Under the pieces are notes generated by a model, which made no database searches, had not been told where the DNA came from, and worked only from the letters and a program-made list of their open reading frames with translations. Shown here piece by piece: positions 28,921 to 37,213 of a DNA stretch of 37,420 nt; position 1 is the stretch's first letter; each line of letters starts with the position of its first letter. The DNA is from Candidatus Moranbacteria bacterium UBA2206 (GTDB lineage Bacteria; Patescibacteriota; Minisyncoccia; Moranbacterales; UBA2206): assembly GCA_002328565.1 (NCBI GenBank), contig DCUU01000057.1:1-37420 (forward strand), written 5' to 3'. A program made the position numbers and the translations under genes.

Positions 28921-30423
28921 TTATAATTCCTCCCACAAATCAATAAAATAATATGTTCCGGTTGGAAAATACGGTGGTGGGTAATACAGTAGATTGTTAT
29001 CGAAATTTAAAATTCGATAGGAATATCCCGTTCCATTAGTATAGGCAAAGCCGTAGCGCAAACAAGTTGCCAGTGCTCCGTTTATCGTGATTGTTCCTTT
29101 ATGATCTTCGCAAGACTGAGAACTGCACCCAAAGGGAGTGTAATAATCTCTTCCGACTCGCCCAGATTGAGATAATAGAGCCGCATCAATAGTCAGATTG
29201 TCCAAACTGTCTTTTACTACTTCAATATCATCTTGCGCTAAGATTCCAATAATATCGGAACCGTCAAAATTAGTGTAGAGTAAATTATCCATTCCTAATA
29301 AAATACTGGCTGGATCACCCCCTACTAAATTAGCCGCCACAAAGGTAGCCCTTCTTCCATTAATTGTTCCTTCCAGCCAAATGTTATTTTCCACAAACAC
29401 AATGCCATCTTGCGGAATAGAAACATTATTTAAAACACACTCTTCTTTTTTTATCGAAAAATTAGCTTTATTATAGTCAGTCACAGTACTCACTGTCATC
29501 CTATCGCCATTTAGAACAATATGCCGGCCTAGATTTTTTTTATTATCACATTTGCTATTATCATAATAGATGCCTGCACCGGCTTGAGCTTCGCTTTTCA
29601 AAAAATTCAAATCTGAAACCAATCCATTAAAATCAACCTTCGGCATTGGAAATTGACGGCCAATTTCAAAAACATCCGGTCGATCCTGCAAAAGAGAAGG
29701 TGGGGCTTCGTCTTCTTGAAAACTATTGCCTACGCTACCATTTGAAGAATCAACATGTGTATGAACTCCAAATTCATTGCCTCCGCTATGGTCAGGATCG
29801 TCATATGTTGCTACTGAACTGGAAATAATATTATGCGCCAAACCGTCAAAACGGATGCCGTAATTAGAATGCAATTTTCCAAAAACCTCGGTATTCTCAC
29901 CAATTCTCATCAGATCGTTAGCAAGTAAGGCATACTCACTCCAGGATGGCCGGCGAAATCTAACTTGCACTATTCTTTTCAGATTTGGCTCTTTATTTGT
30001 CCAGCCCGTTGATTTCACAATAGCCACTGTCGACCCTGAAGGTGGTGGCTCAACTTCAATTGTATACTCGCCAATTTCTCCTCCTTCTGGATCGCTAAAA
30101 CTTTGTGAATATGGCACGGCCACACCCAAGGGATTTTCATTTTTCCAAAAATTATCCACTTCTTTGGCAGTCTTCCCGGCTGTTTGGTGCGCCAGATACC
30201 AGCGATAAAAATATATTCCCGCTTCAGCAATTTGAAAAGCCTCTTCTCTTTGGACTCTGTTAGCACTAAATTTGATTTGGCTAGTGATATAGCCCAGCAT
30301 TGAAGTCAAAATAATCATCACTACCGCCATAATTATAAGCGCATACGCCAAAGCCGAGGCTTTTAATTTTTCTCTGCTACTTTTTTTTGTTTTTTGTTTC
30401 ATGTTGTATATTTCATGCTTCAT
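28921..30423 (-). CDS. PilX-like pilus assembly protein (large pseudopilin)
   Basis: 500 residues. A basic leader (KTKKSSREKLKASALAYALI) precedes a hydrophobic helix ending in EEAFQIAEAGI, the PilX N-terminal pattern (IAxAG) rather than a GFTLIE prepilin site. The large extracellular part contains beta-rich regions, repeated Ser/Gly stretches and Cys pairs (CSSQSCEDHKG). An ATG at 30402 is an alternative start. Proteins of this type are minor pilins that prime or tip the pilus; the length far exceeds PilX of Pseudomonas, so it probably carries an adhesive or sensory domain. Confidence 0.78.
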   Translation of the reverse strand: MKHEIYNMKQKTKKSSREKLKASALAYALIIMAVVMIILTSMLGYITSQIKFSANRVQREEAFQIAEAGIYFYRWYLAHQTAGKTAKEVDNFWKNENPLGVAVPYSQSFSDPEGGEIGEYTIEVEPPPSGSTVAIVKSTGWTNKEPNLKRIVQVRFRRPSWSEYALLANDLMRIGENTEVFGKLHSNYGIRFDGLAHNIISSSVATYDDPDHSGGNEFGVHTHVDSSNGSVGNSFQEDEAPPSLLQDRPDVFEIGRQFPMPKVDFNGLVSDLNFLKSEAQAGAGIYYDNSKCDNKKNLGRHIVLNGDRMTVSTVTDYNKANFSIKKEECVLNNVSIPQDGIVFVENNIWLEGTINGRRATFVAANLVGGDPASILLGMDNLLYTNFDGSDIIGILAQDDIEVVKDSLDNLTIDAALLSQSGRVGRDYYTPFGCSSQSCEDHKGTITINGALATCLRYGFAYTNGTGYSYRILNFDNNLLYYPPPYFPTGTYYFIDLWEEL

Positions 30424-30432
30424 GATTTATTT

Positions 30433-31077
30433 TTATTGCACCCGATCATAGTCATTCAAATTTCTCATTTCTACAAAAGATTGTATTTTTATATTTTCTT
30501 TAATTCCGCCTGGTCGAGTATTTATTTCTAAATATATTTTCATGAGACGAATATCCGCCAAATGACTTGAAATTGGCACAGCCAGAGGGTTATTGGTTAG
30601 ATCTGCTGGATAATCCTTATTGTAATAAGCAAAAATAGGTTTATCATCGGCATTGGCAACAGTTGAAACTAATGTAATTACTTGCTGATCATTAGCCGGA
30701 TAAGTTCTTGGCAAAGTTGTTGTCGGATCAGTTATTCCCATTAAGATATTTTGGCCGGATTTATAAAAATGCAGTCTTTCCGTAGCGCCATCCTTGTCAT
30801 AATCAGAAAAAAGAGTCAGTTCATTGCCATTAGCTGATTTGACCGGATAAGCTCCGTCATCAGCTTGAGTTGCCCTTCTTATATAATCAACCATTTTACT
30901 CACACCCTGTGAAGCGGTCATTGATGATTGCCCCATTTCTAAAACATAAGAATTAGTTTGCCATGTCTTAGAAAATAAAAGGGTAAAACCGGCAATTCCC
31001 ATAGTGAAAATTGCAATAGACATCATCATTTCAATCAATGTCAGTCCTCTTAATTTTTCGTGTATATTTTTTTTCAT
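30433..31077 (-). CDS. Type IV prepilin-like protein (PilW/GspJ type)
   Basis: 214 residues from ATG 31077; this start is chosen because the next 10 residues give a proper prepilin leader (KKNIHEKLRG) and the codon sits 1 nt after the upstream stop. Prepilin site RG/LTLIEMMMSIAIFTMGIAG with Glu5 after cleavage, hydrophobic helix, then a PilW-like globular part with ATQADDGAYP and a C-terminal YLEINTRPGG. Minor pseudopilin of the priming complex. Confidence 0.82.
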   Translation of the reverse strand: MKKNIHEKLRGLTLIEMMMSIAIFTMGIAGFTLLFSKTWQTNSYVLEMGQSSMTASQGVSKMVDYIRRATQADDGAYPVKSANGNELTLFSDYDKDGATERLHFYKSGQNILMGITDPTTTLPRTYPANDQQVITLVSTVANADDKPIFAYYNKDYPADLTNNPLAVPISSHLADIRLMKIYLEINTRPGGIKENIKIQSFVEMRNLNDYDRVQ

Positions 31078-31078
31078 T

Positions 31079-32446
31079 TTATAAATTATAAACCATGGAA
31101 ATATTTTTTTCACTGAGTTGATTTTCGCTAATTTCAATATCTTCTGAATAATCATCGTACCCTTCTGCCGTGACCTTAAGAGTATATGTTCCAGCAGGGA
31201 ATAACACGCCCTCAGTTATTGGAAAAAAAGCGGTTCCATTATCATCTGTAATTACCTCTTCTTTATATCCCGAAACATTGCTAAGCTCAACCTTAGCTCC
31301 GGAAAAAAGAACATCACTATCTGCCTTTTTAATTATGGCTAAAGCAGAGGTTGTATTTTTATCAGCTAACTTAACTTTCAAATCCAAGTTTTGTTCAGAA
31401 AGTAAAAGAAATGGGGTTGCAGGATCTGTTCCAATCAGCTTATAGTCCGAAACAGAATCTGCCAACTTAAAAGTGTATGGCCCAGGGCTCAAATTTTCAT
31501 ATTGTTTTTCTCCGGAAGAATTTGTTTGATCTGAAGCATCTAGCTTATAAATAGGATCGTATGGATAAATTTCCTTAGTCCCAAGCTTCCTTCCGCCTTT
31601 TAAATTAAAATCCATATTGGGGATTTCATTACCTAAATAATCTTGCGTTATTATTTTCAAATCAGCCATTTTGTTTTGCGCAATACTTGCGATATTAATC
31701 GCACCTGCCACCACTGAAGCATGCACATCGACTGGATTATACAAAGTATCTGGGTAGGGCAACATAGTTTCTACTGTTTCATAATCTGACTTTGATACCT
31801 TTATCTTATACCTTTGAATAGATTCTTTCACGCCAACCAACATAATATTTCCCGAATCATCCGTCTGTCTAGTTTCACTAAAGCCTAAATCTGAATTAGT
31901 AATTTCTACGGTCGCCTGAGGCACTCCTGCGCCTCCAGCTTGATCACTGAAAATATTTATCGATAAAATTCCATCCCCCGAAGTTGCCGCTTCAAGTCCC
32001 GGTGGAACAAAACGAGAAAGAAGATATACACTGCCAGCATCCATGCCACTATCTCCCCAAGAAACAGTAATTTTTACTAGTTTATAATCCTTATATGCCG
32101 TATCATTTGGACTGCCTCCCAAAGTTCCGTCAAATTCATCGTCAACATAAGCAGCTAGCGTATGCACGCGGTAGCTTCTGCCATTTTCCGTCACATCCTC
32201 GTCCTGAGGAATGTTTCCCGCGCAAGCTCCACCGACAATTCCAACATCATCATATTTCAAATTTCTAGCGATTTCCATTTTTTCATTGGCTAGAGCAATT
32301 GCCCCTAGGCGATTTTTAGAAAAAATTATATATCTCGTTCCAACACTAATCACTTGATAGAAAGTAATGGTGATAAGTGAAAAAATAAATAACAAAACCA
32401 ACGCTTCGATAAGAGTAAAGCCTAAATTGTTTTTTTTAATTTTCAT
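31079..32446 (-). CDS. Prepilin-like protein with carboxypeptidase-regulatory-type repeats
   Basis: 455 residues. Classic leader KKNNLG/FTLIEALVLLFIFS and a PilV-like N-terminal part (about 1-160). The rest is unusual for a pilin: three or more beta-sandwich modules of the CarboxypepD_reg/PEGA kind, seen as SINIFSDQAGGAGVPQATVE with TDDSGN, then GEKQYENLSPGPYTFKLAD and TDDNGTAFFP with PAGTYTLKVTAEGYDDY. Such modules project binding surfaces, so this is a good candidate for a tip adhesin. Overlaps pilC by 4 nt (ATGA). Confidence 0.8.
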   Translation of the reverse strand: MKIKKNNLGFTLIEALVLLFIFSLITITFYQVISVGTRYIIFSKNRLGAIALANEKMEIARNLKYDDVGIVGGACAGNIPQDEDVTENGRSYRVHTLAAYVDDEFDGTLGGSPNDTAYKDYKLVKITVSWGDSGMDAGSVYLLSRFVPPGLEAATSGDGILSINIFSDQAGGAGVPQATVEITNSDLGFSETRQTDDSGNIMLVGVKESIQRYKIKVSKSDYETVETMLPYPDTLYNPVDVHASVVAGAINIASIAQNKMADLKIITQDYLGNEIPNMDFNLKGGRKLGTKEIYPYDPIYKLDASDQTNSSGEKQYENLSPGPYTFKLADSVSDYKLIGTDPATPFLLLSEQNLDLKVKLADKNTTSALAIIKKADSDVLFSGAKVELSNVSGYKEEVITDDNGTAFFPITEGVLFPAGTYTLKVTAEGYDDYSEDIEISENQLSEKNISMVYNL

Positions 32447-33666
32447 TTTATATTATCCATAATACTATACATCGGCTGAAGCATTGAGATAGCAAAAAAA
32501 CCCACGGCTGATCCGATAAAAACCATCAAGATTGGTTCAATTATAGAGGACATATTTTTTGTAATTTGTGACACCTCATCCTCATAGAATTCAGCCAATT
32601 TCAAAAGAATTGTTTCTGTTTTTCCCGTTTCCTCGCCCACCTGAATCATCTGAGAAACCAACACTGGAAATATTTTCGGATATTTACTAATAATCGCGCT
32701 AAGTGTAATGCCTTTTTGAATTTTAGCTGTACAATCAACCATGGCGTTTTGATAATAATAATTCGTGAGTGTTTCCGAAAGAATTTTCAAGGATTCCACA
32801 GAAGAAACTCCACTTTTCAAAAGCGAGCTATAGATTCTTGCAAAACGGGAACAGTTAACCTTTATCACAATATTTTTGATTAATGGCATATTAACCAACA
32901 AAAATCCCAACGTTTTCTTCCCAGCCTCCATCATCATAAAAAATTTCAAAAACATAATAAGCAAGAAAAAAGTGGCCGCCACTAAAATTCCATGATGCTG
33001 AAAAATATCGCTAATAGCAATAATAGCCCTAGTAGAAGCAGGCAGCACAACATCCATATCGGCAAAAACACCCATTAGTTTTGGCAAGACATAGGTTAGC
33101 ATCACGATTCCAATTCCAATCATCACTACAAGGATAACCGCCGGATATGTCATTGCTCCCTTAACCTTACTCATAAGCTCATGTTCCTTCTCTAATTGAA
33201 GCGCTAGAATATTCAAAACCTCTTCCAAATTTCCACTCACCTCCCCCACTCTGATCATATTCACAAACAAATCATCAAAGATTCCGGGATATTTTTCCAA
33301 AGCATCCGCAAAAGAATTTCCCGCTTGAATTTCTTCATAAATTTCATTTAAAATTTGTGCGAATTTCTTTTTTTCAGTTTGAACGGAAATGTTTTTTATC
33401 GCTCGAGAAAGTGGCAGTCCCGACGCAATCATCACGCTTAGGTTTCTAGAAAACATCAATTTATCCGTAAGGGATATTCCAATAAAACGGTTTAAAAAAT
33501 CAATTTTTCCTTTTTCTTTTTTGTTCGATTTTATTTCACTAAAAGAAGTCAGGATATATCCCTGAGCCCTGAGCTCCGTTGCCAATTCACGTTCATTCTT
33601 AACTTCAAGCTCTCCTTGTTTTGTTTCTCCAGTATAATTTTTCGCGCTGTAAAATATCTTTGTCAT
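32443..33666 (-). CDS. pilC: Type IV pilus platform protein PilC (GspF family)
   Basis: 407 residues. Short N-terminal domain (FYSAKNYTGETKQGELEV), then the two T2SF repeats: SRNLSVMIASGLPLSRAIKN with MIRVGEVSGNLEEVL, and CSRFARIYSSLLKSGVSSVE with MIQVGEETGKTE. Three membrane helices (about 170-190, 220-245, 380-400). The integral membrane core on which PilB acts. The mRNA around its ATG can form a 9-bp hairpin (33664-33702). Confidence 0.93.
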   Translation of the reverse strand: MTKIFYSAKNYTGETKQGELEVKNERELATELRAQGYILTSFSEIKSNKKEKGKIDFLNRFIGISLTDKLMFSRNLSVMIASGLPLSRAIKNISVQTEKKKFAQILNEIYEEIQAGNSFADALEKYPGIFDDLFVNMIRVGEVSGNLEEVLNILALQLEKEHELMSKVKGAMTYPAVILVVMIGIGIVMLTYVLPKLMGVFADMDVVLPASTRAIIAISDIFQHHGILVAATFFLLIMFLKFFMMMEAGKKTLGFLLVNMPLIKNIVIKVNCSRFARIYSSLLKSGVSSVESLKILSETLTNYYYQNAMVDCTAKIQKGITLSAIISKYPKIFPVLVSQMIQVGEETGKTETILLKLAEFYEDEVSQITKNMSSIIEPILMVFIGSAVGFFAISMLQPMYSIMDNIK

Positions 33667-33702
33667 GTTTGTCTTTGAGCGAAGCGAGAAGCTACAAACA
33701 TG
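33664..33702 (-). promoter_or_regulatory. Inverted repeat that can sequester the pilC start codon
   Basis: CATGTTTGT (33664-33672) and ACAAACATG (33694-33702) are perfect inverted 9-mers separated by 21 nt. The first arm contains the pilC ATG on the minus strand, so in mRNA the start codon would be paired. Confidence 0.55.
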
Positions 33703-33766
33703 AGCATCCCGCGAAAATTCGCTTTTAAAACTTTAAATTACTTTTTAACTAAGCCGTAGGCGACCA

Positions 33767-33814
33767 CGCACACAAAATTTTAAATCAAATCAAGTAATAT
33801 TGGAATTTTGTGCG
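33767..33814 (-). promoter_or_regulatory. Hairpin in the pilB-pilC spacer
   Basis: CGCACACAAAATT and AATTTTGTGCG pair with a 2-nt bulge. There is no T tract, so it is not a normal terminator. It and a smaller GCGAA/TTCGC hairpin near 33710 make the 162-nt spacer highly structured, in an operon whose other gaps are nearly zero. Possible processing or attenuation site. Confidence 0.45.
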
Positions 33815-33828
33815 GGACATACACTTCT

Positions 33829-35580
33829 CTACTCCTTGGTTACCCTTAAAATTTCTTCAATCGAAGTTATGCCCAAGATTGACTTAGAAAAACCATCTTC
33901 GATCATTGAAAGCATGCCTTTTTCTTTGGCTCTTTTTTCTAATTCTTCAGCCGGAGAATTCTGGGAAATCATCTTTCGGATTTCTTCATCTATTTCTAAA
34001 ACTTCAAATATACCATTTCGCCCCCGATAGCCTTCGCCATTACACTGATTACAACCTTTGGGTTTATAAAATTTAATATTCGCCCAATCATCTTTAGCTC
34101 CTATCTTATCTTTTGTGATTTCATTTTTCCTAAGTATTTTCAGGATATTATCCATCTCATAATTATTCATAAGCGTTTCTAGTTCTTTCTTATCCAATTT
34201 GTATTCTTCTTTGCAATCATTGCATAATTTTCGTACCAACCGTTGCGCGATGATAACATTCGCCGTGGATGCAACCAAGAATGGTTCTGCTCCCATGTCA
34301 ATTAGCCTCGGCAATGTACCGGCAGCACTGTTGGTGTGCAAAGTCGAAAGAACAAGATGTCCTGTCATTGCAGCTTGCACAGCCATTTCCATCGTTTCCT
34401 TATCTCGAATTTCACCTACCATTATAATGTCTGGGTCTTGACGCAAAAGCGAGCGCAGTCCGGCCGCAAAAGTAAGACCAACTTTGGGATGAATTTGTGT
34501 TTGGTTTATCCGCGTCATTCTATATTCTACCGGATCTTCCACTGTGCTGATATTGACCTCTGGCGTATTTAAGATATCCATAACAGTATAAAGCGTTGTA
34601 GTCTTTCCAGATCCAGTTGGCCCAGTCACTAAAATCATTCCATTGGGACGTTTTATCTCCTTATGAATAACTTCCAAAGCTTGCCCCATTAGCCCCATCG
34701 CTTCCAACGTCAAACCTTTTGAATTTTCATTAAGAAGACGCATTACAATTTTTTCTCCGTCAAAAATCGGCAAGATACTCACGCGAAAAGAAATTTTAAT
34801 CCCCTCTTTTTCAATTTTAAACCGGCCGTCTTGGGGAACTCTATGCTCGTCTAATTTTAAATTAGAAAGAACTTTTATCCTAGCAATGATTCCGTCGCGC
34901 ACTTGCTTCGGCAGTGTCATCGCCTCATGGAGAATTCCATCTATCCGGTATCTTATTCGTACTTCCTTTTCATCTGGTTCGATATGGATATCACTGGCAT
35001 TTTGAATAATGGCGTGCTTAATCAAAGTATCAACGATCCTTATAATTGGAAGTCCCTGGGCAATTTTTTCCAAATCATCTTCCGCACCTTTTTCTTCAGA
35101 TATCATTGAAGCATTTTTGTCGATGATATCACCGAATTCCGCTTTCAAGCTTTGGCTGTATTGTTTCAAAACTGCTTCAATACTTTCTTCAGTAGTAAGA
35201 CAGGAAATTATTTTCAAATCTGTTTTCTTTTTGATAAAATCGATCGTCTGCATATCCTCCGGATTAAGCATTGCCACCTTGAGCTCTTGGCCATTTTTTT
35301 CAAAAGCAACTATTTTATATTTTTTGGCAATCGGCTCAGGAACTATTTGCAAAATTTCCGGCGCTATCATCTCCTTGGAAATATCCACGAAAGGCACCCC
35401 AAGAATGTAGGCATACAGTTTTCGGAGTTTCAATCCATCAATAAGTTTCTTCGCCAAAAGAACATCTCCCAATTTTTTTTTGGTACTTTCCGCTTCATTA
35501 AAAGATTCTTCCAATTCCTTTTCGCCAACCATCGCTGAATCTTTTATAAATTCTCGCAGTTGTTCATTTTCAATGCGCAT
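33829..35580 (-). CDS. pilB: Type IV pilus extension ATPase PilB (GspE family)
   Basis: 583 residues. N-terminal MshEN-type domain (about 30-150), then the GspE core: Asp box, Walker A GPTGSGKTTTLYT (320-327), Walker B DPDIIMVGEIRD (382-), His box HLVLSTLHTNSA and the tetracysteine zinc motif CNDC...CNQC. AAA motor that drives pilus polymerisation by rotating PilC. Its ATG overlaps the stop of the response-regulator gene (TAATG), so the two are co-translated, which suggests that the regulator acts on pilus extension. Confidence 0.95.
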   Translation of the reverse strand: MRIENEQLREFIKDSAMVGEKELEESFNEAESTKKKLGDVLLAKKLIDGLKLRKLYAYILGVPFVDISKEMIAPEILQIVPEPIAKKYKIVAFEKNGQELKVAMLNPEDMQTIDFIKKKTDLKIISCLTTEESIEAVLKQYSQSLKAEFGDIIDKNASMISEEKGAEDDLEKIAQGLPIIRIVDTLIKHAIIQNASDIHIEPDEKEVRIRYRIDGILHEAMTLPKQVRDGIIARIKVLSNLKLDEHRVPQDGRFKIEKEGIKISFRVSILPIFDGEKIVMRLLNENSKGLTLEAMGLMGQALEVIHKEIKRPNGMILVTGPTGSGKTTTLYTVMDILNTPEVNISTVEDPVEYRMTRINQTQIHPKVGLTFAAGLRSLLRQDPDIIMVGEIRDKETMEMAVQAAMTGHLVLSTLHTNSAAGTLPRLIDMGAEPFLVASTANVIIAQRLVRKLCNDCKEEYKLDKKELETLMNNYEMDNILKILRKNEITKDKIGAKDDWANIKFYKPKGCNQCNGEGYRGRNGIFEVLEIDEEIRKMISQNSPAEELEKRAKEKGMLSMIEDGFSKSILGITSIEEILRVTKE

Positions 35581-35951
35581 TATTTGAGTGTTTCATTAAT
35601 TTTCTTAACTATGTCCTCTAGTTTATATTCTGATTTAACCAAATATGTAGTGGCGCCTTTGTCAAAAGCTTTCTGAATATCATCCATACTTTCCAAATTT
35701 GTTAGAAGTATCACGGGAATTTTTTTCGTTCCTTCATCTTGTTTTATCTCTTCTAAGACTTGAAATCCGTCTTTTTTCGGCAAAATTATATCCAAAAGTA
35801 TCAAGTCCGGTTTCCCTGATTTCGCCATTTCAACTCCCTTTTCACCGTCCATCGCACTTAAAACATCGAAATTTTCTTCTTGCAAATATTGCGCCAGTGC
35901 TTTTTGCAAAGTTTCCTCATCTTCAATTATCAATATTTTTTTATTCGCCAT
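35580..35951 (-). CDS. Single-domain response regulator (CheY-like)
   Basis: 123 residues, a receiver domain only. Acidic pocket IIEDEE, phospho-acceptor Asp54 in LILLDIILPKKDG, Thr84 in VILLTN and Lys106 in TYLVKSEY are all present. No output domain, so it works by protein contact. It overlaps pilB by one base and lies downstream of a histidine kinase gene, separated from it by a 148-bp inverted repeat. Probable role: switch for pilus extension or motility. Confidence 0.92.
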   Translation of the reverse strand: MANKKILIIEDEETLQKALAQYLQEENFDVLSAMDGEKGVEMAKSGKPDLILLDIILPKKDGFQVLEEIKQDEGTKKIPVILLTNLESMDDIQKAFDKGATTYLVKSEYKLEDIVKKINETLK

Positions 35952-35979
35952 ATTTTAAAAATTATTAATTATTATTATT

Positions 35980-36127
35980 TACCGGAGAATTAAATTTTTG
36001 CAAAATTATTGTTTGAGAATTCGAATTTTATCTAAAAATTTCCATTAGTAGCCGTTGATTGAGGGAAATTTTTGGTTATAAAATTCCGAATTCGAGTTTA
36101 ATTTTGGAAAAATTTAATTCTTCGGTA
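35980..36127. repeat. 148-bp imperfect inverted repeat between kinase and regulator genes
   Basis: Left arm starts TACCGGAGAATTAAATTTTT, right arm ends AAAAATTTAATTCTTCGGTA; the two match over about 60 bp with scattered mismatches around a loop near 36044-36063. No coding frame. Either a MITE-like insertion or a large RNA hairpin within the operon transcript. Confidence 0.75.
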
Positions 36128-36142
36128 TTTTCAATTGTATAT

Positions 36143-37114
36143 TTACCTTTCGATTGGCAAAGAAAAACTAAAAACTGAACCGACATTCTCAATGGATTGA
36201 AACCATATTTTTCCGTCCAATTGTTCTACGATATTTTTGGCGATATACAATCCAAGGCCAGTACCATCCGTTTGATATTTAGAAGCATTGTCAGAGCGGA
36301 AAAATTTTTCAAAAACACGACTGATCTGATCCTGAGGAATTCCTACACCATTGTCTGTTATCTCAAAAATTAGAAAACTACCCGATTCAAATATGTTTAT
36401 TTTTATCCTTCCGCCACTGTTCGTATATTTAACTGCATTATCCAAAAGATTTTCAACCGCCAATCTTATCTTATCGGCATCTCCTAACACTAGTGGCAAT
36501 CCTTTTTTTGTCTTTATCTCAACTTCAATATTGCGCAGTTTTGCTTTGGGAACGATTTCATCTGCCACACTTTTGACTACTTCAATAAAATCAAACTTTT
36601 GTTTTCGCAAAATTAATCTATTTTGATCAATCCTAGCTACATCCAAAAGATCGTTGACTAAGTGAATCATTCTCTGATTTATCGCATAAATATTTTCTAA
36701 GTTTTTTATTTGCTTCTTATTTAGGCCTTTCTTGAATTTTTTCAGCATCAACTCCGTTTCCCATTTTATAGCAGAAAGTGGCGTTCTAAGCTGATGAGAA
36801 GCAATAGAAACAAATTCGCTTTTCATCTTGTTAAGTCTGGTCATTTGTTCGATAAATCTAGCTACTAACATTTCCAATATGAAAACAACCACTACCACCA
36901 AGCATTCTGAAATCACCAAGACAGCCGGATCTTCGTAGTTTTTCGAAATAAAATAAGTGGCGGCCATAATAATTGTTGCCGCGACTCCGAAAATTATAAA
37001 CAGAAAGCTGGGCGTTTGCCAAATATTAATTCCTAAATCTTTGGCTTGTTTTTTCAGATTCAAATCATTTACAAATTCCAACTTTAATTTTGTTTTATTC
37101 TTGAAAAATTCCAC
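36143..37114 (-). CDS. Membrane sensor histidine kinase
   Basis: 323 residues. Two membrane helices (about 35-55 and 64-86) with almost no extracellular loop, then HisKA with the H box SIASHQLRTPLSAIKWE (His107) and HATPase_c: N box LAVENLLDNAVKYT, G1 ITDNGVGIP, F box FEKFFRS and G2 GTGLGLYIAKN. Lacking an external sensor domain, it probably senses something within the membrane or a partner. Its natural partner is the response regulator downstream, and through it the pilus motor. Confidence 0.93.
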   Translation of the reverse strand: MEFFKNKTKLKLEFVNDLNLKKQAKDLGINIWQTPSFLFIIFGVAATIIMAATYFISKNYEDPAVLVISECLVVVVVFILEMLVARFIEQMTRLNKMKSEFVSIASHQLRTPLSAIKWETELMLKKFKKGLNKKQIKNLENIYAINQRMIHLVNDLLDVARIDQNRLILRKQKFDFIEVVKSVADEIVPKAKLRNIEVEIKTKKGLPLVLGDADKIRLAVENLLDNAVKYTNSGGRIKINIFESGSFLIFEITDNGVGIPQDQISRVFEKFFRSDNASKYQTDGTGLGLYIAKNIVEQLDGKIWFQSIENVGSVFSFSLPIER

Positions 37115-37152
37115 TTTTTTATTTTTAATTTATATTTTATTTTTATATCATT

Positions 37153-37161
37153 ATTATATCA
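37153..37161 (-). promoter_or_regulatory. Extended -10 promoter of the kinase/pilus operon
   Basis: TGATATAAT on the minus strand is an extended -10 box (TGnTATAAT) about 40 nt upstream of the kinase ATG; no clear -35 box at the usual distance. Confidence 0.45.
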
Positions 37162-37213
37162 GAAAAAGGAACTTTCCGCTAGAGAAAATTTGGCAAAACA
37201 AAAAACTCTGGGA

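Noticed and set aside
28887..28943. Longer start for pilM
   Set aside because: The extra 19 residues (CGRNYNRIVSI...) are unlike PilM and overlap the stop region of the upstream gene; the second ATG gives a normal N-terminus.
31078..31155. Longer start for the PilW-type prepilin
   Set aside because: It would add a 26-residue extension overlapping the upstream gene and spoil the short basic prepilin leader.
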